The notes under the pieces: model-generated
Told to the model about the DNA's origin: nothing
Seen by the model: the letters and a program-made list of their open reading frames with translations, nothing else
The model's database searches: none
Made by a program: the position numbers and the translations under genes
Shown here: in pieces, positions 1 to 7,057 of the stretch
Layout: each line of letters begins with the position of its first letter
Position numbering within the stretch: the stretch's first letter is position 1
Source of the DNA: Pseudomonadota bacterium
Lineage (GTDB): Bacteria; Pseudomonadota; Gammaproteobacteria; Burkholderiales; Sulfuriferulaceae
Assembly: GCA_021795395.1 (NCBI GenBank)
Contig: JAJYPN010000020.1
Span: 1 to 46,870 of the forward strand
Reading direction: 5' to 3'
DNA length: 46,870 nt

Positions 1-77
1 CGATGCCTATTCGGGATTGGAAAGCTGCGCTAAATCGGTTTAATATCCAGTTTGAAGACCGGATGCCGCAGCAATAG
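1..77 (+). CDS. IS256-family (mutator-type) transposase, C-terminal fragment
   Basis: Only the last 24 residues are present, starting at the codon at position 3 and ending at TAG 75-77. The tail (PIRDWKAALNRF then IQFEDRMPQQ) matches the usual C-terminus of proteobacterial IS256-family transposases, where a conserved W is followed by ALNxF and FExR. The catalytic DDE residues lie upstream, outside the window, so activity cannot be judged. The fragment is followed by the presumed terminal inverted repeat, which supports the assignment. Confidence 0.55.
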   Translation, partial: MPIRDWKAALNRFNIQFEDRMPQQ

Positions 78-112
78 AGAAAACCCGTTTACACAAAATC
101 CAGGACACCCTC
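1..112 (+). mobile_element. Right end of an IS256-family insertion sequence (partial)
   Basis: The window opens inside an insertion sequence. The end of a transposase reading frame (stop at 75-77) is followed by a terminal region at about 82-112. Read on the minus strand it starts GAGGGTGTCC and contains TTTTGTGTAAACGGG, which resembles the IS256-family terminal repeat pattern with a TTTGTGTAAACGG core. The element probably ends at C112. Bases 113-120 (aattagtt) would be the target duplication if it is 8 bp, but the left end is outside the window, so this cannot be tested here. The family call comes from recall of the end pattern and the transposase tail. Confidence 0.6.
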
Positions 113-151
113 AATTAGTTCAACCGAAGTTGCACATGTCTACATCACTTT

Positions 152-1561
152 CTAATACGCGTTTTTGTACGTAAACCCTTTAAATATTGTTAATAAAATT
201 ATTTTTAGATCAAAGAATAACGACCAATTCTCAATGTAGTACAAATCGTATTCGATGCGTTTGTGCAAATCGGTGTCCCCTCGCCAATCATTGACCTGTG
301 CCCAGCCGGTAATCCCTGCTTGAACCAAGTGTTTTTGCATGTAACCCGGAATCTCATATTTAAATTGATCAACAAATATTGGGCGTTCCGGTCTGGGACC
401 CACAATCGACATATCTCCTCGCAGCACGTTGATGAACTGGGGAAGCTCATCTAGACTAGTTCGGCGCATGAATGCGCCCAAGGGAGTGACTTTTTTGTTT
501 TTTGCATTACCCCATAAGATCCCAGCGTGTTCGACATCAACAGGCATTGAGCGGAATTTTAGAATATTAAATACCCTGCCATTCCAACTTAAACGCTGTT
601 GCCGAAAAAATATCGGACCGGGAGAACTTAGTTTGACGCCTATCGCTAATGCCAGCATCAACGGACTAATGATCGCTAAAATCAGTACAGAAAGCAAACG
701 GTCTTCCAGCCATTTAATTAGTCGATTAGTGCCCGTCATCGGGGTCACGCTTAAATCAATTATCGGCATAGAAAAAATTTCAGATATCCCGTGATTAATT
801 AGAGACAAACCAAATAAATCCGGTACAAAGTGCACATTAGCTGTTGAAAGCCGCAATTGTGTGAGCAGGTCATGGAGATGTTCTAACGCATCCAGAGGAA
901 CAGCAATCCACACCACGTCTATTTGTTTCTCATTGACATAATCCAATAGTGCTTCAAGAGGGAGCGCTTGAATGTTAGTCGGCTTTTCTTCCGATGCGAA
1001 GCAACCGAACATCGCCAAAACATCAAAGCCAGCCCAGGTTTCTGTTTGGGCACGTCGAACCAGTTCTTTTGCAATGCTGCCACATCCAACTACTACCGCT
1101 GTGCGCCGATTAAACCCCATGTCTCTCGCCAAACGTAATAATCGATATACTAACAGACGTTCGAATGCTAGTAAGCCCGCGACAACGATTACCCAGGTTA
1201 CCAGCCATATCCTGGAATACATCGCGCTCGACTTCATCAGCACCAAAAAAGTAAATAAACCTAGTAGCACCCAAAGCCACGCACTCAAAACGCGTAGCAC
1301 AGCAGAAAATAAACTCTGAGCTCGCCAAGAATTGTAGACGCCCGTTAACGGAAAAATAACAGCTGTCGACAATACAGCAATGAGGATGAAGGTGTTGTAT
1401 TCAGTTGGAGGGTAATAACCCTGCCAGGCAAAACGCCAGTCAAAAACTAAAATGCCACTTAAACCCACGGTCAGTGCATCCATTAAACGTGTAAAGAAAA
1501 TAATTAGTTTAGTGTGGGACCGAAGAAAGGCAATGTGGGGCATAAATTTGTGATGACGCAA
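152..1561 (-). CDS. wcaJ: Undecaprenyl-phosphate glucose phosphotransferase (exopolysaccharide initiation)
   Basis: 469-residue polyprenyl-phosphate sugar transferase that moves a sugar-1-phosphate, usually glucose, from a UDP-sugar to undecaprenyl phosphate at the inner membrane; this is the first step of exopolysaccharide or capsule repeat-unit assembly. Hydrophobic segments fill roughly residues 20-130. A CoA-binding-like Rossmann region follows (VVGCGSIAKEL, about 157-167). The C-terminal bacterial sugar-transferase domain carries KFRSM (335-339), DELPQ (371-375) and GPRPE (388-392), with the catalytic Asp-Glu in DELPQ. Length and the ...YKNAY tail indicate an intact gene. It stands alone, 39 bp from the end of an IS element, with no other glycan genes in view. 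Base composition looks more AT-rich than the core genes. The sugar specificity is inferred from the family only. Confidence 0.88.
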   Translation of the reverse strand: MRHHKFMPHIAFLRSHTKLIIFFTRLMDALTVGLSGILVFDWRFAWQGYYPPTEYNTFILIAVLSTAVIFPLTGVYNSWRAQSLFSAVLRVLSAWLWVLLGLFTFLVLMKSSAMYSRIWLVTWVIVVAGLLAFERLLVYRLLRLARDMGFNRRTAVVVGCGSIAKELVRRAQTETWAGFDVLAMFGCFASEEKPTNIQALPLEALLDYVNEKQIDVVWIAVPLDALEHLHDLLTQLRLSTANVHFVPDLFGLSLINHGISEIFSMPIIDLSVTPMTGTNRLIKWLEDRLLSVLILAIISPLMLALAIGVKLSSPGPIFFRQQRLSWNGRVFNILKFRSMPVDVEHAGILWGNAKNKKVTPLGAFMRRTSLDELPQFINVLRGDMSIVGPRPERPIFVDQFKYEIPGYMQKHLVQAGITGWAQVNDWRGDTDLHKRIEYDLYYIENWSLFFDLKIILLTIFKGFTYKNAY

Positions 1562-1873
1562 AGTGTATGAGGGCTAGGGAAAAAGCATATTTCCATTGAT
1601 AACATTGCCCCCTTATTAGTTGATGGCATTGTTCTTTATTAAATTTGCGAGATTCTAACAGAAATAGAACTGGCTTAGTTTGTTTAAACACCTTTTTAGC
1701 GTTGTTAAGTATGCGTCCAGCCACTCAATCTGGATCGCCAAATTGAACCTAAGGAATGCGAAAATCGTTTAGCACTCCTGCGCTCTGGTCGTTGAACCAA
1801 GAAGAAAAACCTACTACAACGCGTTTACGCGCTTACTGGCGAGAACTTCATCCGGAGGAATTTGCCCAATCCG
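1562..1873. other. Intergenic region between wcaJ and the toxin-antitoxin pair
   Basis: About 310 bp without a recognisable gene. It is AT-rich just upstream of wcaJ, where the wcaJ promoter should lie on the minus strand, but I could not pick a convincing -35/-10 pair. The only coding-like stretch is the 47-codon frame at 1756-1899, listed separately. Confidence 0.5.
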
Positions 1874-1899
1874 TCAGTGCTGCGTATTCCAAGGGTTGA
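1756..1899 (+). CDS. Possible small hypothetical protein or gene remnant (47 aa)
   Basis: An ATG-initiated frame of 47 codons. Its composition looks protein-like, for example LRAYWRELHPEEF at about residues 24-36, with codons compatible with neighbouring genes. It overlaps the 3' end of the convergent toxin gene by 26 bp. AAGG sits directly against the start codon, which is too close for a normal ribosome-binding site. It may be the tail of a larger gene broken when the region was assembled. I do not recognise a family. Confidence 0.2.
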   Translation: MRKSFSTPALWSLNQEEKPTTTRLRAYWRELHPEEFAQSVSAAYSKG

Positions 1900-2299
1900 T
1901 GACAGTCAGGCCAGCGGCTTCAAAAGGGCCGGTGTCTCGCGTTGCAACAATCAAACCATGACGGGTGGCCGTGGCGGCAATGTAGCCGTCTGCGGGCGCA
2001 ATAGCTTTCCCTTGCGCGCGCGCTCTGGCACGAAGCACAGCGTATGCTTCGGACGTTGCTGCATCAAAGGGAAGGATTCGGCCGACGAACAAAGGCAAAA
2101 CGCGTTGCTCAAGACTGATGTGAAGGGTGTCTCTTCGTTTACCCGGCGCCAGCACCGCAATGCCAAAACGCAACTCAGCCAGGCTGATTGTTGACAGATA
2201 AAGTGTTTCGATAATTTGGGCGTCTATCCAAGTCAACACGCCAACATCACCAGTAAGCTTCAATGGTTCAGAAACGACGTTGGTATCGAGAAGAATCAT
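1874..2299 (-). CDS. PIN-domain toxin ribonuclease, FitB/VapC type
   Basis: 141-residue PIN-domain endoribonuclease, the toxin of a type II toxin-antitoxin pair. The four acidic residues expected for metal binding are visible: D5 in LLDTN, E42 in LAELRFG, D104 in PADGYIAA and D122 in ATRDTGPF. The NVVSE stretch after D5 and the overall layout are most like FitB. Its start overlaps the stop of the upstream antitoxin by four bases (ATGA, 2296-2299), indicating coupled translation. The toxin should cleave RNA when released from the antitoxin; the target is unknown. It looks intact and complete. Confidence 0.9.
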   Translation of the reverse strand: MILLDTNVVSEPLKLTGDVGVLTWIDAQIIETLYLSTISLAELRFGIAVLAPGKRRDTLHISLEQRVLPLFVGRILPFDAATSEAYAVLRARARAQGKAIAPADGYIAATATRHGLIVATRDTGPFEAAGLTVINPWNTQH

Positions 2300-2535
2300 T
2301 CAAAACTCATGGGTTCTGCGTGTGACTTGTCACGATCGATCTCAAGATCGAAACCCCCTGCTTGCTGGCCGATTTCAGCCAGCAAAGAACCCAGCTTAAT
2401 CCGGCCCTCAGGTCGTGCGATGCTCTCAAGAATGGCCCGGACTTCGGCCTCGGTGCTTCGACCAGCCATAGCGGCGCGCACACGCAAAGCACGGTGCGTC
2501 TCCTCAGGTAAGTTACGAATAGTGATTGATGACAT
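2296..2535 (-). CDS. Ribbon-helix-helix antitoxin, FitA type
   Basis: 79-residue DNA-binding antitoxin partner of the downstream PIN toxin. The N-terminus (MSSITIRNLPEETHRALRVR) is a typical FitA/Arc-type ribbon-helix-helix, with the beta strand contacting the operator. EAEVRAIL at about 29-36 completes the fold, and the acidic C-terminal half should wrap the toxin. A good ribosome-binding site, AGGAAAGGA, lies about six bases before the ATG. A promoter and a perfect dyad directly upstream (2562-2598) fit autorepression by the FitAB complex. Confidence 0.9.
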   Translation of the reverse strand: MSSITIRNLPEETHRALRVRAAMAGRSTEAEVRAILESIARPEGRIKLGSLLAEIGQQAGGFDLEIDRDKSHAEPMSFE

Positions 2536-2561
2536 TTAGCATCCTTTCCTAATTGATCTCA

Positions 2562-2598
2562 ATGATTGCATTATATTGGTCACGCAATCATTTTGCAA
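2562..2598 (-). promoter_or_regulatory. fitAB promoter with overlapping operator dyad
   Basis: On the minus strand TTGCAA (2593-2598) and TATAAT (2570-2575) are separated by exactly 17 bp, a near-consensus sigma-70 promoter. A perfect 8-bp inverted repeat, ATGATTGC (2562-2569) and GCAATCAT (2584-2591), brackets the -10 box. The placement is what is expected for an autoregulatory ribbon-helix-helix operator. The sequence elements are seen directly; binding is inferred. Confidence 0.75.
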
Positions 2599-2860
2599 GG
2601 TGGCAACAGTAAGTGGCCACAAGGTGGGTTAAGGATACTGTTTGTTCGCAGTAACAGGTTGCTTGGGTCATGTGTTCGGGCTTGCGCTATTGAAAGACTC
2701 TCGGAATAAGTTTTGGTGAATACTGAGATGACGAATTGGATTTTTAAACGGATGTGTTTGAAGCGCTATTAATTTGTGGCGTGTGCCTTTCTAAGGCATG
2801 TAACACTCATCATAAAATGAGTACACAGCGAGTACACGGAGGGGAAAGTCATTAGATGTT
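2599..2860. other. Non-coding stretch between fitAB promoter and tRNA-Phe terminator
   Basis: No convincing gene. It holds a small perfect hairpin, TGCCTT-tct-AAGGCA (2784-2798), and a pair of 8-bp direct repeats (2819-2837, listed separately). Its position immediately downstream of a tRNA gene is where integrative elements leave attachment-site remnants. Confidence 0.5.
2819..2837. repeat. Direct repeat pair GAGTACAC with 11-bp period next to tRNA-Phe
   Basis: GAGTACAC occurs at 2819-2826 and again at 2830-2837, separated by AGC, so the period is 11 bp, close to one helical turn. Closely spaced short direct repeats beside a tRNA 3' end resemble integrase arm-type binding sites. That reading is inference: no integrase gene is in the window. 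Confidence 0.5.
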
Positions 2861-2887
2861 AAAAAGCCTCGCATCGCTGCAAGGCTT
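2861..2887 (-). terminator. Rho-independent terminator of tRNA-Phe
   Basis: On the minus strand AGCCTTGCA, a four-base loop and TGCGAGGCT form a hairpin followed by TTTTT. It lies eight bases past the CCA end of the tRNA-Phe gene. Confidence 0.8.
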
Positions 2888-2895
2888 ATATTTGC

Positions 2896-2971
<76 letters not shown>

Positions 2972-3001
2972 GCGAAGCCCGTCATTAAACCCTGAAAAGC
3001 G

Positions 3002-3051
3002 GGTTTAGTCAAGGTTTAGTCAAGGTTTCGTCATTTAGGTTTCGTCATTTA
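3002..3051. repeat. Compound tandem repeat overlapping the mtgA stop codon
   Basis: GGTTTAGTCAA is repeated twice (3002-3012, 3013-3023) and is directly followed by two copies of the related GGTTTCGTCATTTA (3024-3037, 3038-3051). The mtgA stop codon (3045-3047) lies in the last unit, so unit gain or loss could change the protein's C-terminus or the spacing to the tRNA gene. Confidence 0.85.
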
Positions 3052-3737
3052 GGCGCGCTCACGAGTGGCATGCGCGCGGCGATGGTGGCGGTGCGGCGCA
3101 ACAGACCGCGAGCGTTGCGGTGCAGGTCGTAATAGCGCGGGTCGGGCACCATTGCGGCGAGTCTTGCGGCTTGTATGACGGAAAGATTGGCCGCGGTAGT
3201 ATGGTAATAATAATACGAAGCAGCTTGTGCGCCGAATACGCTATTGCCCCATTCGATCACATTCATGTAAATCTCCAGGATGCGACGTTTCCCCATCATT
3301 TTTTCCAGCATGACAGTAATGATGGCTTCTTGCAGTTTACGCCACGGCGTGCGCTGTCCCGAAAGGAACAGATTTTTGGCCAGCTGTTGCGTAATGGTGG
3401 AACCGCCGGCGACCAGTCTGCCTTTTTTCAGGTCTTTTTCCGCGGCATCGTGGATGCCTTTCCAGTCGAATCCGTCGTGCGTCAGGAATTTGGAATCTTC
3501 CGCCGCAATCAGGGCGCGTTTAAGATTATTGGATATCTGGTTGTAAGCTACCCACTTGAAGCGTAATTGCGCATCGGGATTTTTCTGCTGCAGGAGATTC
3601 AGTCGTTGATCCATGAATGCGCTGTGCGTCGGATTATGATCGATCCACCACCAGACATGCGCAAATATCCATAACTGGTATAATAGTATTGCGCCTGCAA
3701 CGATAAGGAAGCTGCGTTTGATCCCCGTGTATATCAT
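3045..3737 (-). CDS. mtgA: Monofunctional biosynthetic peptidoglycan transglycosylase
   Basis: 230-residue GT51 glycosyltransferase that polymerises lipid II into glycan strands at the periplasmic face of the inner membrane, without a transpeptidase domain. A single N-terminal membrane anchor spans about residues 9-32. The catalytic Glu is E80 in AAEDSKFLTHDGFD, and the second conserved block GGSTITQQLAKNL is at 111-123. KRRILEIYMNVIEWG and the C-terminal ARLAAMVPDP stretch complete the family signature. Length matches the family. It lies 30 bp after aroE and is probably co-transcribed with it. A tandem repeat crosses its stop codon. Confidence 0.95.
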   Translation of the reverse strand: MIYTGIKRSFLIVAGAILLYQLWIFAHVWWWIDHNPTHSAFMDQRLNLLQQKNPDAQLRFKWVAYNQISNNLKRALIAAEDSKFLTHDGFDWKGIHDAAEKDLKKGRLVAGGSTITQQLAKNLFLSGQRTPWRKLQEAIITVMLEKMMGKRRILEIYMNVIEWGNSVFGAQAASYYYYHTTAANLSVIQAARLAAMVPDPRYYDLHRNARGLLRRTATIAARMPLVSAPK

Positions 3738-3767
3738 TTTCGATCAGACGGTCGATTGCTGCGGCGG

Positions 3768-4598
3768 TTAAGCACGGTTTGAGGAATTAGAGCGCAATTG
3801 GTCAATGACCGTTTGAGTTTGGGGCCTTAGCTTACGCCATAAATGGAACGCTTCCGCGGCTTGTTCCACCAGCATTCCCAAACCATCCGCGCATTGTGCG
3901 GCGCCATGACCTTGCGCGAAGCGTAAAAAAGGCGTGGGGTCCTTGCCGTACGCCATATCGTAAGCCAGGCTACCCGGCGCAAACAGCGTATCGGGCAACG
4001 TAATGTATTCTCCCGACAAGCCGGTAGACGTGGCATTGATCACGCAATCGAACTGCTGGTTTTGCAAATCCGCATAATCGCAGGCGGATACGTTGCCGTA
4101 AATCGCGAATCGTTCCTGCAGAGTATGCGCGCGCGCGCGGGTGCGATTGGCGATGACCAGACGCGACGGCAATTCTGCCAGTAGCGACGGCATGACGCCG
4201 CGCGCCGCTCCGCCTGCGCCGAGCAATAAAATTCGGCGGTGGGCGAGCGGGAAATATAGATTCTGCCGCAAATCGATGATCAGGCCTGCGCCGTCGGTAT
4301 TGTCGGCCAATATCCCGGTATCGGTGAAAACGAGGGTATTGGCGGCTTGAGCAAGCATTGCACGTTCGGTATGCCGATCTGCGATACGGAATGCTTCTTC
4401 CTTGAATGGCACGGTGACGTTCACACCGCAGCCGCCATCGGTCTGAAACTTTCTTACCGTAACGGCAAAATCGGTTAACGGCGAGAGCAGCTTTATGTAA
4501 CTGATATTCTGCCCGGTCTGTTGCGCAAAGGCGGTGTGGACGAGTGGCGATAGAGAGTGGGCAACCGGATTGCCGATTACCGCGTAATGATCGGTCAC
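3768..4598 (-). CDS. aroE: Shikimate dehydrogenase
   Basis: 276-residue NADPH-dependent enzyme reducing 3-dehydroshikimate to shikimate in aromatic amino-acid synthesis. The N-terminal substrate domain has GNPVAHSLSP and the catalytic Lys66 in NVTVPFKEEA; the paired Asp102 is in ADNTDG. The Rossmann dinucleotide loop GAGGAARG begins at about 127, and NRT at about 151 suits NADPH. The start is GTG at 4596-4598, chosen because TDHYAVIGNPVAHSLSP is where family members begin. The ribosome-binding site is weak, and a 12-bp tandem duplication lies in the leader. It is downstream of the rhodanese gene and upstream of mtgA on the same strand. Confidence 0.96.
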   Translation of the reverse strand: MTDHYAVIGNPVAHSLSPLVHTAFAQQTGQNISYIKLLSPLTDFAVTVRKFQTDGGCGVNVTVPFKEEAFRIADRHTERAMLAQAANTLVFTDTGILADNTDGAGLIIDLRQNLYFPLAHRRILLLGAGGAARGVMPSLLAELPSRLVIANRTRARAHTLQERFAIYGNVSACDYADLQNQQFDCVINATSTGLSGEYITLPDTLFAPGSLAYDMAYGKDPTPFLRFAQGHGAAQCADGLGMLVEQAAEAFHLWRKLRPQTQTVIDQLRSNSSNRA

Positions 4599-4611
4599 AA
4601 GCTCGCTTTCT

Positions 4612-4635
4612 ATTTATGTAATGATTTATGTAATG
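4612..4635. repeat. Perfect 12-bp tandem duplication in the aroE leader
   Basis: ATTTATGTAATG occurs twice back to back (4612-4623, 4624-4635) in the 65-bp gap between the rhodanese stop and the aroE GTG start. It looks like a simple slippage duplication. A regulatory role is not evident. Confidence 0.85.
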
Positions 4636-4663
4636 TATCGGGTGATGGCATGACGGGTACGGC

Positions 4664-5116
4664 TTATTTTTGTCTCCAGGGCAAAGCTGCCGCTTTCCAG
4701 CCATTGATAACTCCGCGATGTCCCGCATTGTCCTTTTCGCCTTCGAAGCCCTCTGCGATATTATAAGCCGAGCCGTAGCCGGCAAGCTGGGCTGCGGTAG
4801 CCGCCTGATGCGATCGATGGCCGCTACGGCAAATAAACATGACCAATGCTTCGGTGTCCACTGCTGTTTTGAGCTGGGGGATGAAATAAGGATTGGGTTG
4901 CCAGTCTGGGTAGGTTTGCCATTCGAGCGCGATCGCGTTGTCGATAAATCCTACCAGATCGCGTTCGGCCTGACTGCGTACATCGACGATGATTGCGCCG
5001 GGCGCGTGTTCCATGAGATAAACAGCTTCCTGGGGAGTGAGCGTTCCCGAATAATTCAGACCGGCTCCGCTCGCACGTTGTTGAGCGGCATGCAAAATGG
5101 TGTTAAGCGTAGGCAT
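4664..5116 (-). CDS. Rhodanese-like sulfurtransferase domain protein
   Basis: 150-residue single-domain rhodanese. The active-site loop is CRSGHRS with the nucleophilic Cys at about residue 96, a six-residue loop as in sulfurtransferases. The N-terminal half has IIVDVRSQAERDLVGFIDNA, the usual rhodanese CH2A-type motif. No signal peptide is seen, so it is probably cytoplasmic. Such proteins carry persulfide sulfur, but the physiological partner cannot be told from the sequence. It is the first gene of the minus-strand run rhodanese-aroE-mtgA and has its own promoter at 5148-5177, plus a GGGAG ribosome-binding site about ten bases before the ATG. Confidence 0.88.
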   Translation of the reverse strand: MPTLNTILHAAQQRASGAGLNYSGTLTPQEAVYLMEHAPGAIIVDVRSQAERDLVGFIDNAIALEWQTYPDWQPNPYFIPQLKTAVDTEALVMFICRSGHRSHQAATAAQLAGYGSAYNIAEGFEGEKDNAGHRGVINGWKAAALPWRQK

Positions 5117-5147
5117 GTCTGGTTACTCCCGAACAAAAAGATGTCAG

Positions 5148-5177
5148 ATTATAGGGCATATTTCGTATCGCCGTCAT
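5148..5177 (-). promoter_or_regulatory. Probable sigma-70 promoter of the rhodanese-aroE-mtgA run
   Basis: On the minus strand a perfect TATAAT (5148-5153) is preceded at 18 bp by ATGACG (5172-5177), which matches four of six consensus -35 bases. The transcript would start about 25 bp before the rhodanese ATG. Confidence 0.5.
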
Positions 5178-5273
5178 TTGTCTATCGTGATTGCACTGTT
5201 ATTGACCTGCCTGATATAACTCGGAAGCGATAACCGGTAAGTTGACGACTCAGTTGATTCAATATTTCAGATA

Positions 5274-5290
5274 TGCACCAATATGAAGCG
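5274..5290 (+). promoter_or_regulatory. NtrC-binding site 1 upstream of glnA
   Basis: TGCACCAATATGAAGCG. The left half-site (TGCACCA) fits the NtrC consensus TGCACC-N5-GGTGCA exactly, while the right half is degenerate. Its centre lies 30 bp (about three helical turns) upstream of the second, stronger site, as in tandem enterobacterial glnA enhancers. Confidence 0.6.
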
Positions 5291-5303
5291 ATTTAATTTT
5301 TTT

Positions 5304-5320
5304 TGCACATTTTTGGTGCT
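5304..5320 (+). promoter_or_regulatory. NtrC-binding site 2 upstream of glnA
   Basis: TGCACATTTTTGGTGCT. Both half-sites (TGCAC and TGGTGCT, separated by five bases) match the NtrC consensus. It is centred about 144 bp upstream of the start site predicted from the sigma-54 promoter, a normal enhancer distance. Confidence 0.82.
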
Positions 5321-5429
5321 AGAAAGCTTATGTTTTTTTGCGCTGTACCTGTCGAATCTGCTTTACATAAACCGTACAGAGCAAGCATAATCTTACGCGC
5401 AACGGCATACTGCCACCTATCGGTATGTT

Positions 5430-5445
5430 TGGCATACAATCTGCT
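5430..5445 (+). promoter_or_regulatory. Sigma-54 promoter of glnA
   Basis: TGGCATACAATCTGCT matches TGGCAC-N5-TTGCW, with the invariant GG and GC at the correct spacing. The predicted start is near 5456, giving a leader of about 50 nt. Two NtrC sites lie upstream at 5274-5320. Confidence 0.85.
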
Positions 5446-5507
5446 TGATCGTTGGGTTGTTTTAGCCGAAATCGTTTTGGATATTAATTTTGTACGAGGA
5501 GAATTTA

Positions 5508-6917
5508 ATGGCTGTGGCCGACGTAATGCAGATGGTTAAAGATAACGACGTAAAATTCGTCGATTTTCGTTTTACGGATACACGGGGTAAAGAGCAGCAT
5601 GTAACCGTTCCGGTCAAGCAGTTCGACAATGACAAATTTACCGACGGCCATGCTTTCGACGGCTCGTCCATCGCCGGCTGGAAGGGCATTCAGGCCTCCG
5701 ATATGATATTGATGCCCGACGCCGACAGCGCCCGCATGGACCCTTTTATGGATGAATCCACGCTCATTCTGACCTGCGACGTCATCGAACCCTCCGACAT
5801 GAAGGGGTATGATCGTGATCCGCGTTCCATTGCCAAGCGTGCCGAAGCCTATCTGAAATCGACCGGTATCGGCGATACGGCATATTTCGGGCCTGAACCC
5901 GAATTTTTCGTATTCGATTCCGTCACCTGGAAAACCGACATGTCGGGCAGTTCCGTGAAAATCAATTCCGAAGAAGCCGCCTGGAGTTCCGACGAGAAGT
6001 ACGAAGGCGGCAATATGGGCCATCGCCCGGCCGTCAAAGGCGGTTATTTCCCCGTTCCGCCGGTCGACAGTCTGCACGACATTCGTTCCGCCATGTGTCT
6101 GGCGCTGGAAGAAATGGGCGTGCCGGTGGAGGTGCATCACCATGAAGTGGCGACTGCCGGACAATGCGAAATCGGCACAATGTTCAGTACCTTGACCAAG
6201 CGCGCAGACTGGACGCAGACACTGAAATACGTTGTGCACAATGTCGCGCATGCCTACGGCAAGACGGCGACTTTCATGCCTAAACCTATTGTCGGCGATA
6301 ACGGTTCGGGTATGCACGTGCATCAATCGATCTGGAAAGGCGGCAAGAATCTGTTTGCCGGTAACGGTTATGCCGGTCTGTCTGAACTCGCCTTGTATTA
6401 TATCGGCGGCATAATCAAGCACGCCCGCGCATTGAATGCGATCACGAATCCCGGTACCAATTCCTACAAGCGTCTGGTGCCTGGCTTTGAAGCTCCGGTC
6501 ATGCTGGCGTATTCCGCCAGAAACCGTTCCGCATCGATCCGTATTCCTTACGTGCCGAGTGAAAAAGCACGGCGTATCGAGGTGCGGTTCCCCGACCCTT
6601 CCGCCAATCCTTATCTGGCTTTTACCGCGATGCTGATGGCTGGGCTGGACGGTATCCAGAATAAACTGCATCCTGGCGATGCGGCCGATAAAAATCTGTA
6701 CGATCTGCCGCCAGAAGAAGAAGCAAAAATCCCCAAGGTATGCCATTCTCTGGAGATGGCGCTCGAAGCGCTCGATACGGATCGCGAGTTCCTGACGCGT
6801 GGCGGTGTTTTCTCCAACGAAATGATTGATGCCTATATCGAACTGAAAATGGAAGAAGTGACGCGTTTCCGCATGACGACCCATCCGGTCGAATTTGAAA
6901 TGTACTATTCCTTGTAA
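5508..6917 (+). CDS. glnA: Glutamine synthetase type I
   Basis: 469-residue dodecameric glutamine synthetase, which condenses ammonium and glutamate with ATP and is the entry point of nitrogen assimilation. Seen are [11 protein letters not shown] near the N-terminus, the metal/ATP region [31 protein letters not shown] and [17 protein letters not shown]. Tyr398 in [10 protein letters not shown] is the adenylylation site, so this is the type regulated by GlnE. The start is ATG 5508 with GAGGAG upstream. An in-frame TTG at 5490 would place the ribosome-binding site inside the gene and is rejected. Transcription is from the sigma-54/NtrC region just upstream and ends at a strong terminator at 6943-6967. 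Confidence 0.98.
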   Translation: MAVADVMQMVKDNDVKFVDFRFTDTRGKEQHVTVPVKQFDNDKFTDGHAFDGSSIAGWKGIQASDMILMPDADSARMDPFMDESTLILTCDVIEPSDMKGYDRDPRSIAKRAEAYLKSTGIGDTAYFGPEPEFFVFDSVTWKTDMSGSSVKINSEEAAWSSDEKYEGGNMGHRPAVKGGYFPVPPVDSLHDIRSAMCLALEEMGVPVEVHHHEVATAGQCEIGTMFSTLTKRADWTQTLKYVVHNVAHAYGKTATFMPKPIVGDNGSGMHVHQSIWKGGKNLFAGNGYAGLSELALYYIGGIIKHARALNAITNPGTNSYKRLVPGFEAPVMLAYSARNRSASIRIPYVPSEKARRIEVRFPDPSANPYLAFTAMLMAGLDGIQNKLHPGDAADKNLYDLPPEEEAKIPKVCHSLEMALEALDTDREFLTRGGVFSNEMIDAYIELKMEEVTRFRMTTHPVEFEMYYSL

Positions 6918-6942
6918 TCCCGGTAACGGGAAGCAGTGATGG

Positions 6943-6967
6943 AAGGGGCGGCTTTGCCGCCCCTTTT
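6943..6967 (+). terminator. Rho-independent terminator of glnA
   Basis: AAGGGGCGGC, loop TTT and GCCGCCCCTT form a stem with eight G-C-rich pairs, extended by A-T pairs and followed by T residues. It lies 26 bp after the glnA stop, so the genes downstream likely have separate promoters. Confidence 0.93.
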
Positions 6968-6989
6968 GATTTTGCGGGAGCAATGCGCT

Positions 6990-7006
6990 ATGCAACACGA
7001 TTGCAT
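6990..7006. repeat. Short dyad upstream of the DUF4124 gene
   Basis: ATGCAA-cacga-TTGCAT, a perfect 6-5-6 inverted repeat in the gap between the glnA terminator and the next gene. The half-site spacing does not fit NtrC. It may be an operator for another regulator; none can be named. Confidence 0.35.
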
Positions 7007-7057
7007 CCGGGGTAGGCTTGCCTTACACTCGGCATTGCTTTCCTGCAGGATGAATAC

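Noticed and set aside
5505..6998. 497-codon open frame antisense to glnA
   Set aside because: It mirrors glnA almost base for base. Its translation is rich in His, Arg and Gln with no domain, as expected from the complement of a G+C-rich gene.
6990..7006. NtrC site upstream of the DUF4124 gene
   Set aside because: The dyad spacing (15 bp between outer TGCA ends) does not fit the 17-bp NtrC pattern, and no -24/-12 box follows.
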